DNA of 64,000 nt from Brachionus manjavacas (Eukaryota; Rotifera; Eurotatoria; Ploima; Brachionidae). The translations under genes and the position numbers were made by a program. The notes under the pieces are model-generated. The model searched no databases, was not told the DNA's origin, and saw only the letters and a program-made list of their open reading frames with translations. This document shows, one piece after another, positions 1 to 11,756 of the stretch (position 1 is its first letter; every line of letters begins with the position of its first letter). The DNA lies in contig JAHQIY010000012.1 of NCBI GenBank assembly GCA_019054805.1, positions 1,116,001-1,180,000 of the forward strand, written 5' to 3'.

Positions 1-1661
1 TTGGGTTTAATTTTAATAATTTTTTTATGTTTCGATTTTAAGATCTCATTCGAAAATTATAAATTTTCCTAGAAGATTTTATAAAAAATAAGATCGTCTA
101 TTTAGCGTAAGATCGTATCAGAAAGATCACGAGGTATTTTTAAAAATCAGATTAAAGAGCTCTTCAAGGGCCATATATTTTTTCATAAATCAAAAATCAG
201 ACTTTCTGTGACTGATCGAGAAGCTTTTCGAAATAGACTCAAAAAAAAGATTTCATCTAAAGGTATTTTGATTTAAAATATGTGAAGGAGCTTATCAATG
301 TAGTAAAGTCCGAGCTCTGAAAAATTGGATCTGATAGCGCTTTTTCTATAGTAAAACATTATCATTTTATAAATTAATGTTCCTAAATTATTTTTTTAAT
401 TAATATAATAGATAAATGAATGAAATGGTCTTTTTTTTCAGATCGTTCAAAAGAATAGGTCGAATTTCGCAATGGGAAAAATTTTTGACTTCCGAAAGAA
501 AATTCCGGATTTTAGGAATTCAATTTAATCTTAAATATGAAAAAAAAGCTACGGAATTTTGCGAAAAAATTTCCGATTTCTGTGTTTTGGGAAATAGCAA
601 CACAAAATTTTTAAAATGTACAATGTATTTTTTCCACATAAGGGTTTTTGAATTTTTCGGAAATAAGATATTGCTTTGTGTGATTTTTATTTGAGCATTT
701 TAAGGATAAATTTAAAATCCACATAAAGGTATCCAAATTAAAGCTTAAATGATATTTAAAATATCATATTTCGATATTAATTTAAAACTTATAATCGAAA
801 CAAAGCTAAATTTGTGTTCCTTAATTCCAAAATATTGATTTAGTTTTGAATTTTACTTAAGATAAAGATTCATATAATTTTTTCTTAATTAATTACTAAA
901 CAAATCATTCATTAATGTTTAATAAATTTGACAAATTATTAAAAAATTTGAAATACTGTATCCCCTTGTTTAGCGACGCATGCTTTAATACCATAAGTAT
1001 GATATTTGTTGCATGGTCTAACATAGACCTCACAATGTTAAATTTTTTATTTTAAAAGTCCTATGGGTCACATAGTCGATACATACTAAAAACGTAGCGT
1101 TTATAATAGAAATTCAAATAGAAAAGCAGAGCTTCAAAAAAAATCTTTATTTATATGGCAGCACTTAAAGCTAAAAAAAAATTTAATATTTTTTTTAATT
1201 TATTCATAATTTTTCCAAAAGCGCGTCATCTAAAACACAAAAATATTAAAATAAAAAAATATTAAAAACTTTGATTTTGAATATAGAAGCAGCGTTAAAA
1301 TCATAAAATCTTCTCTCTTGTTCTCAATTAAGTGGTAGGTTTTTTTTAAGAAATAAAACTAAAATTTTTGAATTAAAATTTACATTGATCATGAACATAT
1401 TAAGTCGTCTCTGCAAGCGTGCTTCCTTTTGTTTTTTTACATATCTTTACTGTTTTGCAATAAGCTTTCCGCATTTATAATCATCATTTCTGAATGTCGA
1501 ACTTGTGTAATGATTAATGGTTCTATCAGACGATTTAAAAAATGAAGTAAGCAAAAGGTCGAAGGTTCGAATAGAGGAATTCGAAGAATAGAGATAAAAA
1601 ATGGGAAGTTTGCGGTTGAAAGGATTATCAACACCAAATGCTCTTCTGCATGCGTTGAAAG
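1..1661. other. AT-rich stretch without recognisable gene
   Basis: Low-complexity AT-rich sequence with many stops in all frames. The short open stretches at 416-694 and 1447-1746 have biased, low-complexity composition and no family motif that I recognise. I see no RNA gene here. Confidence 0.6.
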
Positions 1662-1914
1662 CAGAGTTGTTTAAAAGTCCCAAAAAAAGTCCGGACTTTT
1701 TTTTAATTTTTTTTTCAAAGTCAAAGTCATTTTTCAAATTTCCCAATTAGGCTTCATATCAAAAAATTTATATACTCTTGAGTTGTCTAATGCAACAAAT
1801 TTGCCAAAAATCAGAATTTTCTTGCAATTTTAGCATAAATGTCTTCACAATAATCAAAATTTTAAAGCCTGGACTTGCAGTTGACTTGAGACTTGTTACT
1901 TTTAAACAACTCTG
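1662..1914. mobile_element. hAT-like MITE with 17-bp terminal inverted repeats
   Basis: The ends carry CAGAGTTGTTTAAAAGT at 1662 and its exact reverse complement ending at 1914. The flanking 8-mers GTTGAAAG (1654-1661) and GTGAAAAG (1915-1922) agree at 6 of 8 positions, which suits an old hAT-type 8-bp target duplication. The interior is rich in AAGTC/GACTT motifs, as in the MITE at 52628-52927. It is non-coding, at about 253 bp. Confidence 0.65.
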
Positions 1915-1929
1915 GTGAAAAGCTAACTA

Positions 1930-2510
1930 AGCGACCACCTAAGAATTTAAGTTGGCTACAAAGCAATCAAGAACTAAATTAGAAGCTCTAGGGAGTAGTA
2001 TTAACAACCCAATGGCCGATACAGCCTCAGTCATGGCGATTGAAACTGAAAACCTACTACAAGGTTGCAAGCAGAAAAGTGGGATATTTACTGCGAAACA
2101 TAGATTTAGAATCGGACCTGGAATTTCAGAACCGTGTCTTAAAAATCAAGATGCGCTAAAACGGCACTGGTCATGGATAAATACTGTTTAGAGGTTCTTT
2201 GGATGTGTGACAGGTTCTAAGTCGCTGGACGAATCAGGCCAAAAAAACATCAGTACATTGACTTTCCTGTATTCTGGATCGGAAAATACAAGACTAGAGA
2301 TCGATGTTTTATCATATTAAATGACACCAAAGTATAAAGAAGTGCCAACATTTATAGTGATCACTATCTGGTATGAGCGTGTATAAAGTTGAAACTGAGT
2401 AAAGCCAACCAGAGAAATGCAGCAAAGAAATACGATGTTTGACGCCTAGCTGATCCCAAACGCAAAGCAGAATAAAGCACAAATACGGAAACTAAAAGTA
2501 AGGAATCTGA
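1930..2510 (+). pseudogene. Relic of RTE/CR1-type LINE endonuclease C-terminus
   Basis: Reading 2245-2480 in the frame that gives SDHYLV shows a degenerate APE-type endonuclease end. It contains a QIDF-like segment, DTKV, RSANIYSDHYLV, then KLKLSKANQRNAAKKYDV and DPKRKAE, interrupted by several stops. The SDH motif and the following basic region with YDV and DPK are typical of RTE/CR1-like elements. An open stretch at 1952-2191 immediately upstream is in another frame and is not recognisable. It is probably shifted sequence from the same element. Confidence 0.5.
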
Positions 2511-4251
2511 GTATATATTCAGGTTTCTCCGATCAGGGTGTATTTTCGCAGGGCCTCAAAAAACTGTTTTTTCGATTTAAAATTGCCAAATTATATTATT
2601 AATTTATGAAAAAGTTCATTTTTTAGGCGATATTTTTATGCTATTTTAAAAAATAAAATAGGCGTATCTAGAAAGTCATGAAGTTGTTTTATTTTTGTTT
2701 ATTATTCTAAATTTAAAGGTGATGAAATTTTTTTTTAGATAAAAAGGATGTATTGTAAAATTTGGAATAATAGAAAATGTTTTTAAAAAAATTTTACGTT
2801 TTGTAAAAATTTTTGTGATTTACATTCACCAGATGTTTTTTGTTCACAATTTTGATGGGTTGTATTACACATAACATAAAATCTTTGTTTGAATTAAGTG
2901 GTTAGATTTATTGATTTGATCATAAAATAAATTGACAAATAACTTATTTTTTTAATCCTTTCTTTTCAAAGTGTTACTTTAATTTTTTTTCCAACTAAAA
3001 AATTTTTTTAATAAAAAGAAATAAATTATTTTTAATTTAGAATTAATTCCATAGTCTGCCAAAAAAATTGTTTTTTTTTTTTAATATTTGGAAAGAAAAA
3101 TAATAGACAATGACTAATCTAAAAAAAAATGACTGGTATATTCAAATAAATGAAATTAAAACTTTTAATTTATTTTAATTTTCATCAAATGATTTAATGA
3201 AAATAGACTGGAGTCTTTGTCGAGTGTAAGCTCAAGTCACATTCTCGAAAAATGAAAACTAGTTCTATTGCGTAATATTAAAAAAGGGGGAGGTTGTTTT
3301 GGTAGTTGCCACGACGACGTTTCACAACGCAAATGTTTCAACGTGAGACTAAACAATGGCAATAACGATGATTGGCAATTATGTTCTCGAAAATTTCAAA
3401 ACGCTGCAAATTAGAATCTTAAATGAAACAAAAAATGAATGCTTGATTTGTTGGTGAATATTGGTTTAAATAAAGCTAATTTTTTTTCCAAATTTATCTT
3501 GTCATTGCTTTTTTTATTTTACTTATTGTATAAGTTATTATTGATAATTTCTTCAACTCATTTTGATCAAATACCAAAATCATGGAAAGCAAGGTAAGCT
3601 TCACTTTTTTAGCATGAAAAATTTAATTTTGGTCATTAAAAAAAACAGAGAAGTTCAGAGGTTTTTTCATTAAATTTTAAAACAAGACTTACAAAATAGA
3701 ATTAAGGTAAACAAACTTTTTTTAGACAATTTTTAAAAATTTATTCTGCCGTTTAAAGTTCTGATTCAAATTTTCATGGTTGTGCCGATTAATTAAAAAA
3801 AATTTTTCTAAAATAAATAAATATTCAAGATATTTTATGAGTCTGATCGAATTTTTTAAATTTCGAAAAATTTAATTCTAGTCTGGAAATTATGATTTTT
3901 AAAATAAATTACAAAAAAGTAACTAAAATGAAGATCAAGTATCTATTCTCATTACGTAATCAAATACACAATTCGAAATTACTTTCCAGGAATCAAATTA
4001 ATTTCAAAAGAAACAATGAAAATAATATTAAAATGATCTTTTTTTAATAAAATATTTTTTTTCATTCTGATGCTGAATTAAAACTAGATAGATTTAAAGT
4101 AGCAGTAATTTTAATCTTAGCTTTTTATCGTAAATTTAATTCTAAAAGCAACAAAAAAATTTTCATTGTTTAATTCAATTTTAAATTCAAAGATTAAGAA
4201 CTTTTCAAGAATTTACAAAAAAATCGAATCATTAAATCAGTTCACTTTGTC
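2511..4251. other. AT-rich intergenic sequence
   Basis: No gene is seen. A slightly less AT-rich patch lies at about 3285-3400, with TTGCCA and TGGCAA arms. It could be an old repeat, but nothing identifies it. Confidence 0.5.
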
Positions 4252-4664
4252 TAGATGAAATTATTCTTTTATTGGTTTTATAAAGTTCAGTAAAAAAGAA
4301 CAGAACAAAATTGAAAAAAAATTAAATAAATTTTTTTCTAAAAGTTGAAAATTAGTTTTGTGAATGCAACATGGTGCAACATTCAAAGTTGCATCAACTG
4401 TCATTGTCTACTGTGCATAATCTCTGCAAACTGCACTACACTTGATTATATTGAAATTTAATTTCTCCTAAACTCTGCAAATCTAGCAAACCTTGATATT
4501 TGATGCAACTTTGAATGTTGCACTATGTTGTATTTACAGAACCAAGATTAAACCTTTAGAATAAAAGGTAACCCATTTTTTTACATTTTTTTCTGTTCTT
4601 TTTATCATTTTGTACTGAATTTCACAAAAACCTTTTATTGATGACCTAAAATTACATCTCATCT
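4252..4664. repeat. Long imperfect inverted repeat (foldback element)
   Basis: The core arms at about 4355-4400 and 4500-4545 are near-identical in reverse complement. Both contain GTGCAACATTCAAAGTTGCA or its complement. Similarity continues outward on both sides through an AAGAACAG motif, a TTCAGT motif and TAGATGA-like ends, so the palindrome spans about 410 bp around a centre near 4450. There is no coding potential. It could be a foldback MITE or a hairpin-forming locus. Confidence 0.6.
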
Positions 4665-5954
4665 ATGATTATGCACTACTGATATTATTTCAAATTTTTT
4701 TAGAGGTAATGACGATGGTCCTTTAGTACATTCAGATTGCTAAATCTATTAAAAAAGGTCTAACATATAAATCGTTCAAATTATTCATTTTGTACATTTT
4801 GTTCATTTTTTTATTTTGTTCAGTTTGTTCATTTTGATCTTTTAGTATATTTTGCTTATTTGGTCTTTTAAAAATTTCAAAAAGAGTTTATTATTTTTTA
4901 ATTTTAATTTATTAATTTACAATTTTTCTTTGTTATAAATATTTAACAAAAAATAAATAAAAAAATGAATTTATGTGTTTTTAATAATTTTTACAAAAAA
5001 AAAATAAAATAAAAATAACAAATAAACCAAAATATCTCAAGAAACTGAACAAAATGATTAAAACATGATATTCCACTTAATAAAATCATTTAAAAAAAAC
5101 AGACCAAGATTCAGTTTGTCGGATCGTCAATACATATTTTTTTAAGTAAATTAAATTTCTTTTTAGTTTAGCTTAATTTTTTTTGACTTTAAAAAAAATA
5201 TTTATTATTTTGGCTAATTATCTGAATTGTTCAAAAACATTATCAAAATACGTTTGGTTCTGTGTTCCTAGATACCCTTGGCAAAATGTTTAGAATCAGA
5301 TTTTGCTTCTTTATACTAGAATAATTTTACCAATCGCTTTCACTAGTCAAGATAGAGGTAAAGCTAATTTAAAAGATAAAAATTTGCCAATTTCGGAAGC
5401 CAATTTTTTATTATTTTTTTTATTTTACTTTAAAGATAATTTGTTGGGTGCTAAGTTGAATTGATTGATTTTTTAAATTAAAAATATATTTAATTAAGCT
5501 TTTTCTACGTAATTACTGAAATGATTCGTAAATTTAAATTTGAAATCATATCATGATCGAAAATAATTTATCAAAATAAATTTAAAATCTATTTTGCTTA
5601 TTATTTTTGATCACGATCAATTTCAATGCTTCAATGTCTGGTTGGCTTCGTCTATTCTTTTTGATGATTATTCACTTTCGTATTTGTTTAATTTACTGTA
5701 TTCCCTAGTTCAATTATGCTGCGCCACAAACTAAAAAACGCTTTTGGACCATGCACAAAAGTAAATCTCGTCCACTCTAAAACATTTTTGATTAAGAACG
5801 CATGGTTTTAAAGTATTATCACCGGTTTAAGGCGGCAACAAACTCTGAAATTCTTAATTTATTGCGTCACTAAGACTTAAGTTAAAGACAAAAATTAAAA
5901 AGAAATTTTTTTATTGTACATTTGGTTTAGCATTATGAATTTAGAAAAAAAATG
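4665..5954. other. AT-rich intergenic sequence with TTTTGTTCA repeats
   Basis: Between 4780 and 4860 the words TTTTGTTCATTTTG and close variants recur several times. Opposite-orientation variants (ACTGAACAAAATGA) lie at about 5045-5065. No gene is seen. Confidence 0.45.
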
Positions 5955-6190
5955 CAGTTAATCCTCGGTAAAGCGAACATCTTAGGCGGAAATTTTAGTA
6001 TTCGCTTTATCGAGATCCTTAAATAAAACGATAAGAAAAAAATATTTAAACAAAAATGTGAAAAACAAACAAATTAATTTTTTCAAAAACATCGCTAATA
6101 AATGGTTGTATGGTAAAGCTTATTTCAAATTTAAAATTTTCAATATTAAATAAAGAAATATAATACATTAGAATTATCATCTATATAATT
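5955..6190. mobile_element. Single-ended pogo/Tigger relic
   Basis: CAGTTAATCCTCGGTAAAGC at 5955, followed by GGCGGAAATTTTAGTATTCG, parallels the left end of the pogo element at 35440 (CAGTCAATCCTCGATATAAC, then GGCGGAAATTTTTATACTCG). The matching right end is not present, so this is a truncated copy. Confidence 0.6.
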
Positions 6191-6199
6191 TAAAAAATT

Positions 6200-7195
6200 T
6201 GCTGTATATCTTGGGCCAGCGTTGAAGTTTGAAGTATTATTTTGTATTTTTCAACTAGTCTGAAAACTAATGGAATAGAATGACTCAGTCTTGTCCCAAC
6301 ATATCTCTCACTCTACTCAACTAGCCGGTCGAGACTATTAGTAATTTAAGTTTATTAAAAGCCTCATGATGCACCATGTTAGAGGAAGTATCATATTTTA
6401 ACTTAAGGATATATCTGACTGCTGTATTCTGAATTGCTTGTAGTTTTTTGACATTATTTTCTGAAAATGCATTCAAGCAAGGAAAAGAATAGTCTAAAAT
6501 TGATCCCACTAAAGATTTATATAAATTTTCTAGTGTGTTTTGAGTAAGACCCCATTTTTTATTTGACAATATCTTAATAATATTTAGCCTTTTAAAGCAG
6601 CATTCTTTAATTTCGTCTTCCAGTATATTAAAGTTTAACTAAGAGTCAAATTTAATACCAAGAAACTTGATTTCTTTTTGGCTCACTATTCAGTTTCCAT
6701 AGATTTTTAAGTTTAGATTATCACCCTCTTTTTTGTACCTAGAAAAGACTACTGAACACGACTTTTCAACTGATATATTCATTTTCTACTTAATAAGCCA
6801 TTGTTTTAGTTTGTTGGTGTATTTATTTATCTTATTTTCTAGATTTACCTTTTTGTTGTAAATAAAGAATGTTACTAGATCATCTGCTAAAAGCAGAGAG
6901 TTTTCATTATTTGTTTGTGTTTCTGTTGGGGATTTCATAAATAAATATACTAAATAAAAGAGGACTAATTATGAGCCTTGAGGGACACCTGTAATTATTT
7001 AGTTTTCTTGGCTCAGGTGGTCATTCACATTTACCCTAAAGGTCCTAGAGTCTAAAAAGGATCTAATCCAGTTAGTCAAGTAATGAAATGGATTCGTTTT
7101 AATCAATTTATAAAGTACCTTCATTCCAAACCCTATCAAAGGCTTTAGAAATATCAAAAAACAGGCCACAAACTCTTTTTTTTCTATTAAATGTA
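6200..7195 (-). pseudogene. Broken LINE1-family RT fragment
   Basis: Reading down the minus strand from about 7195 shows the reverse transcriptase of the LINE1 family: the RVW-type block, a GVPQG-like region with stops, an ADDLVTFF-type box, FLGIKFDS-like sequence, and the C-terminal block with NKKWGL, LDYSFPCLN and LKLKYDT (open at 6321-6569). Several nonsense codons and shifts make it non-functional. The family matches the element at 23453-27809, and this copy lacks ORF1, the endonuclease and its own 3' tail. Confidence 0.8.
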
Positions 7196-7204
7196 ATGAA
7201 AGAT

Positions 7205-7335
7205 ATTTTGTTTTTTTTTATAAATCTGTACCGAGCTAATGCTCCTTCAGAATAAAAATATATAAAATAAAAAAAATAAAAAATAAATAGAAAAAAAAAA
7301 TTAAAATAAAAAAAAAATCGCTTCAGAGATTATTA
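7205..7335 (-). mobile_element. LINE 3'-end fragment with terminal hairpin
   Basis: The minus-strand LINE 3' signature is present: GAGCTAATGCTC (7233-7244) next to the CTTCAGAATAAAA word, followed by A-rich sequence. This is the same 3' terminus found at 20495, 23485 and 30373, but here only about 100 bp of the element remains. Confidence 0.7.
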
Positions 7336-7735
7336 TTTATTTGTTTTCTGTAAATCAGAGAGATACGATTTATCTTTTTGTATGTTTGCTTTTCATTCAT
7401 TTAAATCAATTTGAATTTTTAGATAAACACTAATTTTATTTATTTGTTAATCTGTAATGAACAATCAAATTAAAATTGAAAATTATTTTTAGTTGTCAAT
7501 TTCGGCATAAAATGAACTTTTGTGAGCTTTAATTGATTCACTTAATAGGTCCATTAATTAAAATAATATACAACTTTCAAAAAATTATAAAAAAAATAAA
7601 TGAGAAATAAAGCTCATGAATTCAAAATAAATTATTGAGTTTTTTATTTAGTTTTCTTGAGATTTTATTTAGTTTTATTTAGATTTTATTTAGATTTTAT
7701 TTTTTTATTTAGTTTTTTATTTAGTTTTTACAAGC
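7336..7735. repeat. AT-rich gap with TTTATTTAGA tandem repeat
   Basis: From about 7640 to 7730 the unit TTTATTTAGATT and shortened forms repeat head to tail. The rest of the gap holds nothing recognisable. Confidence 0.6.
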
Positions 7736-7739
7736 AGGG

Positions 7740-7912
7740 GATCGAACGTCCGAACCCTGTAAAAATGAGGAAGAACCGGTTTCGACTGGGCAATAATTGC
7801 AGTGTTGATAAAGTCAAGAGCCCCTTTATTATCCGCTTGGATAGAAAAGAGTCTATTATTATTGTGTTTTCTGAATCATTTCATTATTTCCTAGTTTTAC
7901 ACGCGTCACAAT
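7740..7912 (+). repeat. Dispersed repeat with conserved FRLGN-C peptide frame
   Basis: This stretch resembles 48690-48840. In the same reading frame, 7775-7815 encodes RFRLGNNCSVDK and the other copy encodes GFRLGNDCGVDD. Many of the base differences are synonymous or conservative, so the repeat was probably coding when it spread. Both copies lie a few hundred bases upstream of plus-strand LINE remains. I do not recognise the peptide. Confidence 0.5.
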
Positions 7913-8164
7913 GAGAACTTGTGAGCGTGAGAACATGTTTCGGAACTTTTTTTGTCGGTTTTTGTACAAATAAAACATATTCCTCTTTTTTTTGTATTAG
8001 GTGAGTTGTGTGTCGGATTATTTTTTAGCTTTTTGACTAGAATAACACCGGTTCTCCTAAACTACTCAATTAAATTGGTGTCTAATCCAACATAATTTTT
8101 TAATTTAGCTTCCATCGCTCTTTTTACAATATGTGGCTTGAAATGATAATCTCTTCTTCCTTAT

Positions 8165-9392
8165 TCAAAAAATTGTAGAATCATTTAATAGAAAGAAGAA
8201 AGTTTGTTCCCTATTTTTAGATATCTCCAAAGTGTTCAATAGGGTCTGGCATGATGGTCTTATTTATAAACTAATAAAAATGAACCTTCCCTCTTACCTA
8301 ATACATTGGATTAATTCGTTTTTAGACTCAAGATCATTTAAAGTAAATGTAAATGGTCACATAAGTGATGAATACCATTACTGCAGGTGTTCCTCAATTA
8401 CTTTTTAGTATTTTTATCAATGATATTCCTAAAAGAAATAAAACAAATAGTGAATACTCTCTTCTTTTTGCTGATGACTTGGTTACATTTTATATATTTA
8501 AGGAAAAAGGAAATCTAGAAAATGAGATAAACAAATACTTAGACGAACTAGAAAAATGGCTCTTCATGTGGAAGATGAAAATATCTGTTGTAAAGTCTTG
8601 TTTGATTGTCTTCACCAAATATTAAAAGGAAAATATTGACTTAAAATTAAGAATATATGAAAATAAAATTGAGAGTCAAAAGGAAATAAAGTTTTAAGGA
8701 ATACAATTTGATTCAAAATTAACCTTTACCCCAATGGTTGATGAAATAAAACAGTGTTCACGGTCTGTAGTTAATGGTTGAACTTAATAAAAATATTGTC
8801 AAAAAAAAAGTGGGGTCTTAATTGTTCCAGACTAGGAAACCTATATAAATCTTTAATCGAATTTCTAATTAATTACTCTTTTCCGTGTCTGAATTCATTT
8901 TCGGAGACAAACATTAAAAAAATTCAAGTCTTACAAAACTCAGCAGTTCGTTTTATACTTAAACTAAAATATGATACTTCTTTCAATATTTTGCATCATG
9001 AGGCCTTTAATAAACTTAAAGTTTTAACTGTCTAGAATCAACTTTTTAAATTGAGCGAAAGATATGTAGCGGGAGGACTACGTCATTCTGTTCCATTGGT
9101 TGTCAAGCTTGTTGATGAATATAATGCGGGTTTTGAAACAAGGTATGTTGAATACCCAACTCCATTGTGTAACTGCTATCTTACTATTTCTTCTTTCTTT
9201 CCTGAACTGTTCAATACTTAAATACTTTTCAAGACATGTCATCTCTTCCAATTTGTCAATTTTAATTTTCTTTTTATTATATTTTAACTTATTTTAATTT
9301 TTCTAATATTTTTTCTTCACATTTTTATTTTATTTTTTTTTAATCTGAAGGAGCTTTAGCTCGTCACAGATAAAGCAACAAATAAATAAAAT
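8165..9392 (+). pseudogene. Broken LINE RT fragment with 3' end
   Basis: A plus-strand copy related to LINE2/LINE1. It starts in the RT near VESFNRKKKVC and runs through SKVFNRVWHDGL and a damaged AGVPQ box with a deletion. The SLLFADDLVTF catalytic box lies within 8365-8625, and the C-terminal NLYKSL, SFPCLNSFSE and LKLKYDT blocks within 8778-9035. Several stops interrupt it. The 3' end retains the terminal hairpin GAGCTTTAGCTC (9351-9362) and an AAATAAATAAA tail. Confidence 0.85.
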
Positions 9393-9409
9393 AATTACAA
9401 TTCAATACA

Positions 9410-9570
9410 TAAGCTTTCTAAGCAAGTTCTTCTCGGTCTATTATCATTAACATTTACGATTATGTTTTAAATTGAATAATGCAAAAGCGTTATTAGCTGC
9501 AATATCAATGAGATACATAAATATGTTGTAAGGCCACCTTTTTGTTGTGCGCCTACAAGGGATTTTCAAT
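9410..9570 (-). pseudogene. piggyBac-like transposase fragment
   Basis: The minus strand encodes PCRRTTKRWPYNIFMYLIDI followed by AANNAFALF. This corresponds to the conserved RRWP...DIAxxNA block near the end of the piggyBac transposase catalytic domain. It is followed by stops and a RRTCLESL-like remnant in another frame. Nothing else of the element is visible. Confidence 0.6.
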
Positions 9571-9691
9571 ATTTTTTTATTCAATCCAACAAAAATAAAA
9601 TATTGAAAAATTTGCTTGGGTCATTTTTGACCAGATCTTGGACGGATAGGGGTTAATAAAAAAAAAACTAATTTTTTTTATTAAGAACGAA

Positions 9692-11107
9692 GTGAATAAG
9701 TGCAACGTCATAATTTTAGACCATGATTCTGAACAGAGTAAAAACCTGGTTGATTTTTTGTTCCAAAATACAGATAGAACTTCAGTGACAGCGAACAAAT
9801 TGTACGAACACGTGCTCAAGTATGAGATCAGCTCCGAACAACTCGATCTGTACACCATAAGTCTAAAAAGTCTAAACGAACGAAAATTTTTTAACCTTTT
9901 CAATCAGTTGCTAGAAAATGAGCTGTCAAATCGCATCGACTATTTTGTGCTGTACGAAAGACTAGACGAGTTCTTGCTGCATCAAACAAACAACATTTAC
10001 AAACTACTCTTGAAATATTTCGGCTTGAAGTTCAACTTTATTATTTTTAGAATAGACGAGGAAATATTTCATGACAAAAGTGTAGTTGGCCAGTTTGTCA
10101 GCGCTAAAAAAGATCAGTTAAAGAATTACTTGGACAACGAGGCTTTTTATGGCCAAGTTGAAATAACCAAAGAGGGAAATTTGTGTTTGGACACAGATCA
10201 CCTGTCACATTTGCAGTCAAAACTAGCTCAGACAAATCCCCACTATTTTTGTCTCAAATCGAGCCTTGAACAAGTCAACATTGACCATTATTGGCTGAAC
10301 ATGGCTGACCTTGATTTTGGCACTGACTTCGAGATCGATTTAAATGAATGCACTCTTTTCTGTGACTGTAGCAAAAAGAACAAGTTCAGCAAACAGATCA
10401 TTGAGAAAAATAATTGGATTTTTTTGTCTGACATAGAAGAGCGGGGATACTACGCGGTGACTTTTTACAAAAAGATCCGAGACAAAACAATAGTTGTGAT
10501 GAGTCATCGCGGTACCAAGCTTAACAAGCTTACGAACATATTTTACGATTTGGAGATAGTTTTGCAGATAGAGCCCGATGTGCTGAAAAAAGCCATAAGC
10601 TATGAGAACAGGGTGCTGGACGAACTTGGCTCTAAAATAAATTCAGTGATCTTGATCCACATTGGATTCTCATTGGGAGGATACTTGGCAGCTAGTTGTG
10701 CCACTCGAGACTTTAGGCGAAAGTATGTGACCAAATATGCAATTACGTTTGACGCGCCCGGAATTTTATTTAACCCGTACAAACAAGTCAAAAACTCCGA
10801 GAACATTGTGAATTATTTTGTGATGCCCAATTTAGTCAATACTTGTAATTACCATGTGGGAAAAATCTACCAGATTTCGGCGAACATAAAACAGCCCAGT
10901 GAGAATGTAAAAATTTGCCTGAGTACTTTGAAAAGCTTGCCCACAGAGATCATGTTTTTGTCCGTGACCCATGACTTGGATTTTTTTATTCGGCTAACTG
11001 CACACTACAACACTCTGAAAAAAGTCAAAGAATGGCCAGTTGCTGCTAACAAAATATTCGCTCAGAAAATTAGCCACAAGAGATCGAACCAAGTTGTATA
11101 CGAATAA
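9692..11107 (+). CDS. Lipase class 3-like alpha/beta hydrolase
   Basis: This is a single open frame of 471 residues. The N-terminal 220 residues are not recognisable. The C-terminal half has the order expected of a class 3 lipase-like fold: an RGT motif at residues 273-275 (oxyanion region), the nucleophile elbow GFSLGG with Ser327 at residues 325-330, and a TFDAPG segment with Asp354. A candidate catalytic His lies in the later SVTHDLDFF or LTAHYN segments. No signal peptide or membrane segment is evident, so a cytosolic esterase or lipase acting on acyl esters is likely; the substrate is unknown. The gene has no intron and is clearly less AT-rich than its flanks. The start ATG lies just downstream of an AT-rich stretch and the piggyBac scrap. 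Confidence is good for the fold and low for the substrate. Confidence 0.8.
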   Translation: MNKCNVIILDHDSEQSKNLVDFLFQNTDRTSVTANKLYEHVLKYEISSEQLDLYTISLKSLNERKFFNLFNQLLENELSNRIDYFVLYERLDEFLLHQTNNIYKLLLKYFGLKFNFIIFRIDEEIFHDKSVVGQFVSAKKDQLKNYLDNEAFYGQVEITKEGNLCLDTDHLSHLQSKLAQTNPHYFCLKSSLEQVNIDHYWLNMADLDFGTDFEIDLNECTLFCDCSKKNKFSKQIIEKNNWIFLSDIEERGYYAVTFYKKIRDKTIVVMSHRGTKLNKLTNIFYDLEIVLQIEPDVLKKAISYENRVLDELGSKINSVILIHIGFSLGGYLAASCATRDFRRKYVTKYAITFDAPGILFNPYKQVKNSENIVNYFVMPNLVNTCNYHVGKIYQISANIKQPSENVKICLSTLKSLPTEIMFLSVTHDLDFFIRLTAHYNTLKKVKEWPVAANKIFAQKISHKRSNQVVYE

Positions 11108-11756
11108 GTGCTCATTTAGTCTAGATGAAACGGTGATGCAAAATTTTGTAAAATTTATTTTGTTGATTATGTTTTAAAATAAATATTTTTTAACAAAGAA
11201 TTTAAAAAATTGAGTCTAAAAATTTTTAGAGAAAAATTTCCTTAATGCTTGACTTTACCAGAATTTTGGGGAACAAATATTTGGGTCAAATCGACTTTGT
11301 GATCACGTGTTCACAGAAAATTGTGATCCTTTGATGACAAAAATATTTATTTATTTCCAAAAACACCTCGATTTAGTCAGGAGCTCAAGTATTTGTTTAT
11401 CAGCTAAGTTTGAGTTTAAGCAGTATCTTAATGATTCAAAAATTCCATCTTTCTCTGACTCCTTTCTCTCTCGACTCGTTTCTTTTACTTTACTATCACA
11501 GAGTTTGCTTAGTTCTTCGCTGTTTCTAATTTCACATGAAAAGATTCCTTCTAGCATTTAATAAACTCATTTTGACAAAAATTTGATCACCAAAATGTTT
11601 TACTGATCACAATTTTTTTTTTCCTTAAGCGTTATTACAGTTTTAAGTTTATGTTAATGTGTAAAAAAAGTTTAAAAAATTGCTATACACTATAAAAAAC
11701 TACAAGTAAAAAAATATTTAAAACAAAATTGTTGCAAAATTTTTGCTAAGCTAAAA
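11108..11756. other. Intergenic, possible small TIR element
   Basis: TTGTGATCAC near 11298 and TGATCACAA near 11605 form weak inverted ends about 310 bp apart. Open stretches on both strands inside (11307-11561 plus, 11351-11557 minus) match nothing I know. No gene is called. Confidence 0.3.

Noticed and set aside
416-694. 92-residue open frame on the plus strand
   Set aside because: Phe/Lys/Ile-rich composition typical of random AT-rich DNA; no motif, and no splice or start context.
1447-1746. 99-residue minus-strand open frame
   Set aside because: It runs through the terminal repeat of the MITE at 1662-1914 and matches no family.
7640-7730. CRISPR or telomere-like array
   Set aside because: The TTTATTTAG units are contiguous, degenerate and low-complexity; there are no spacers and no telomeric unit.
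7745-7775. tRNA-like TTCGATCC on the minus strand
   Set aside because: No acceptor, D or anticodon arm can be built around it; the T stem does not pair.
9577-9903. 108-residue minus-strand frame
   Set aside because: Antisense shadow of the lipase-like gene start.
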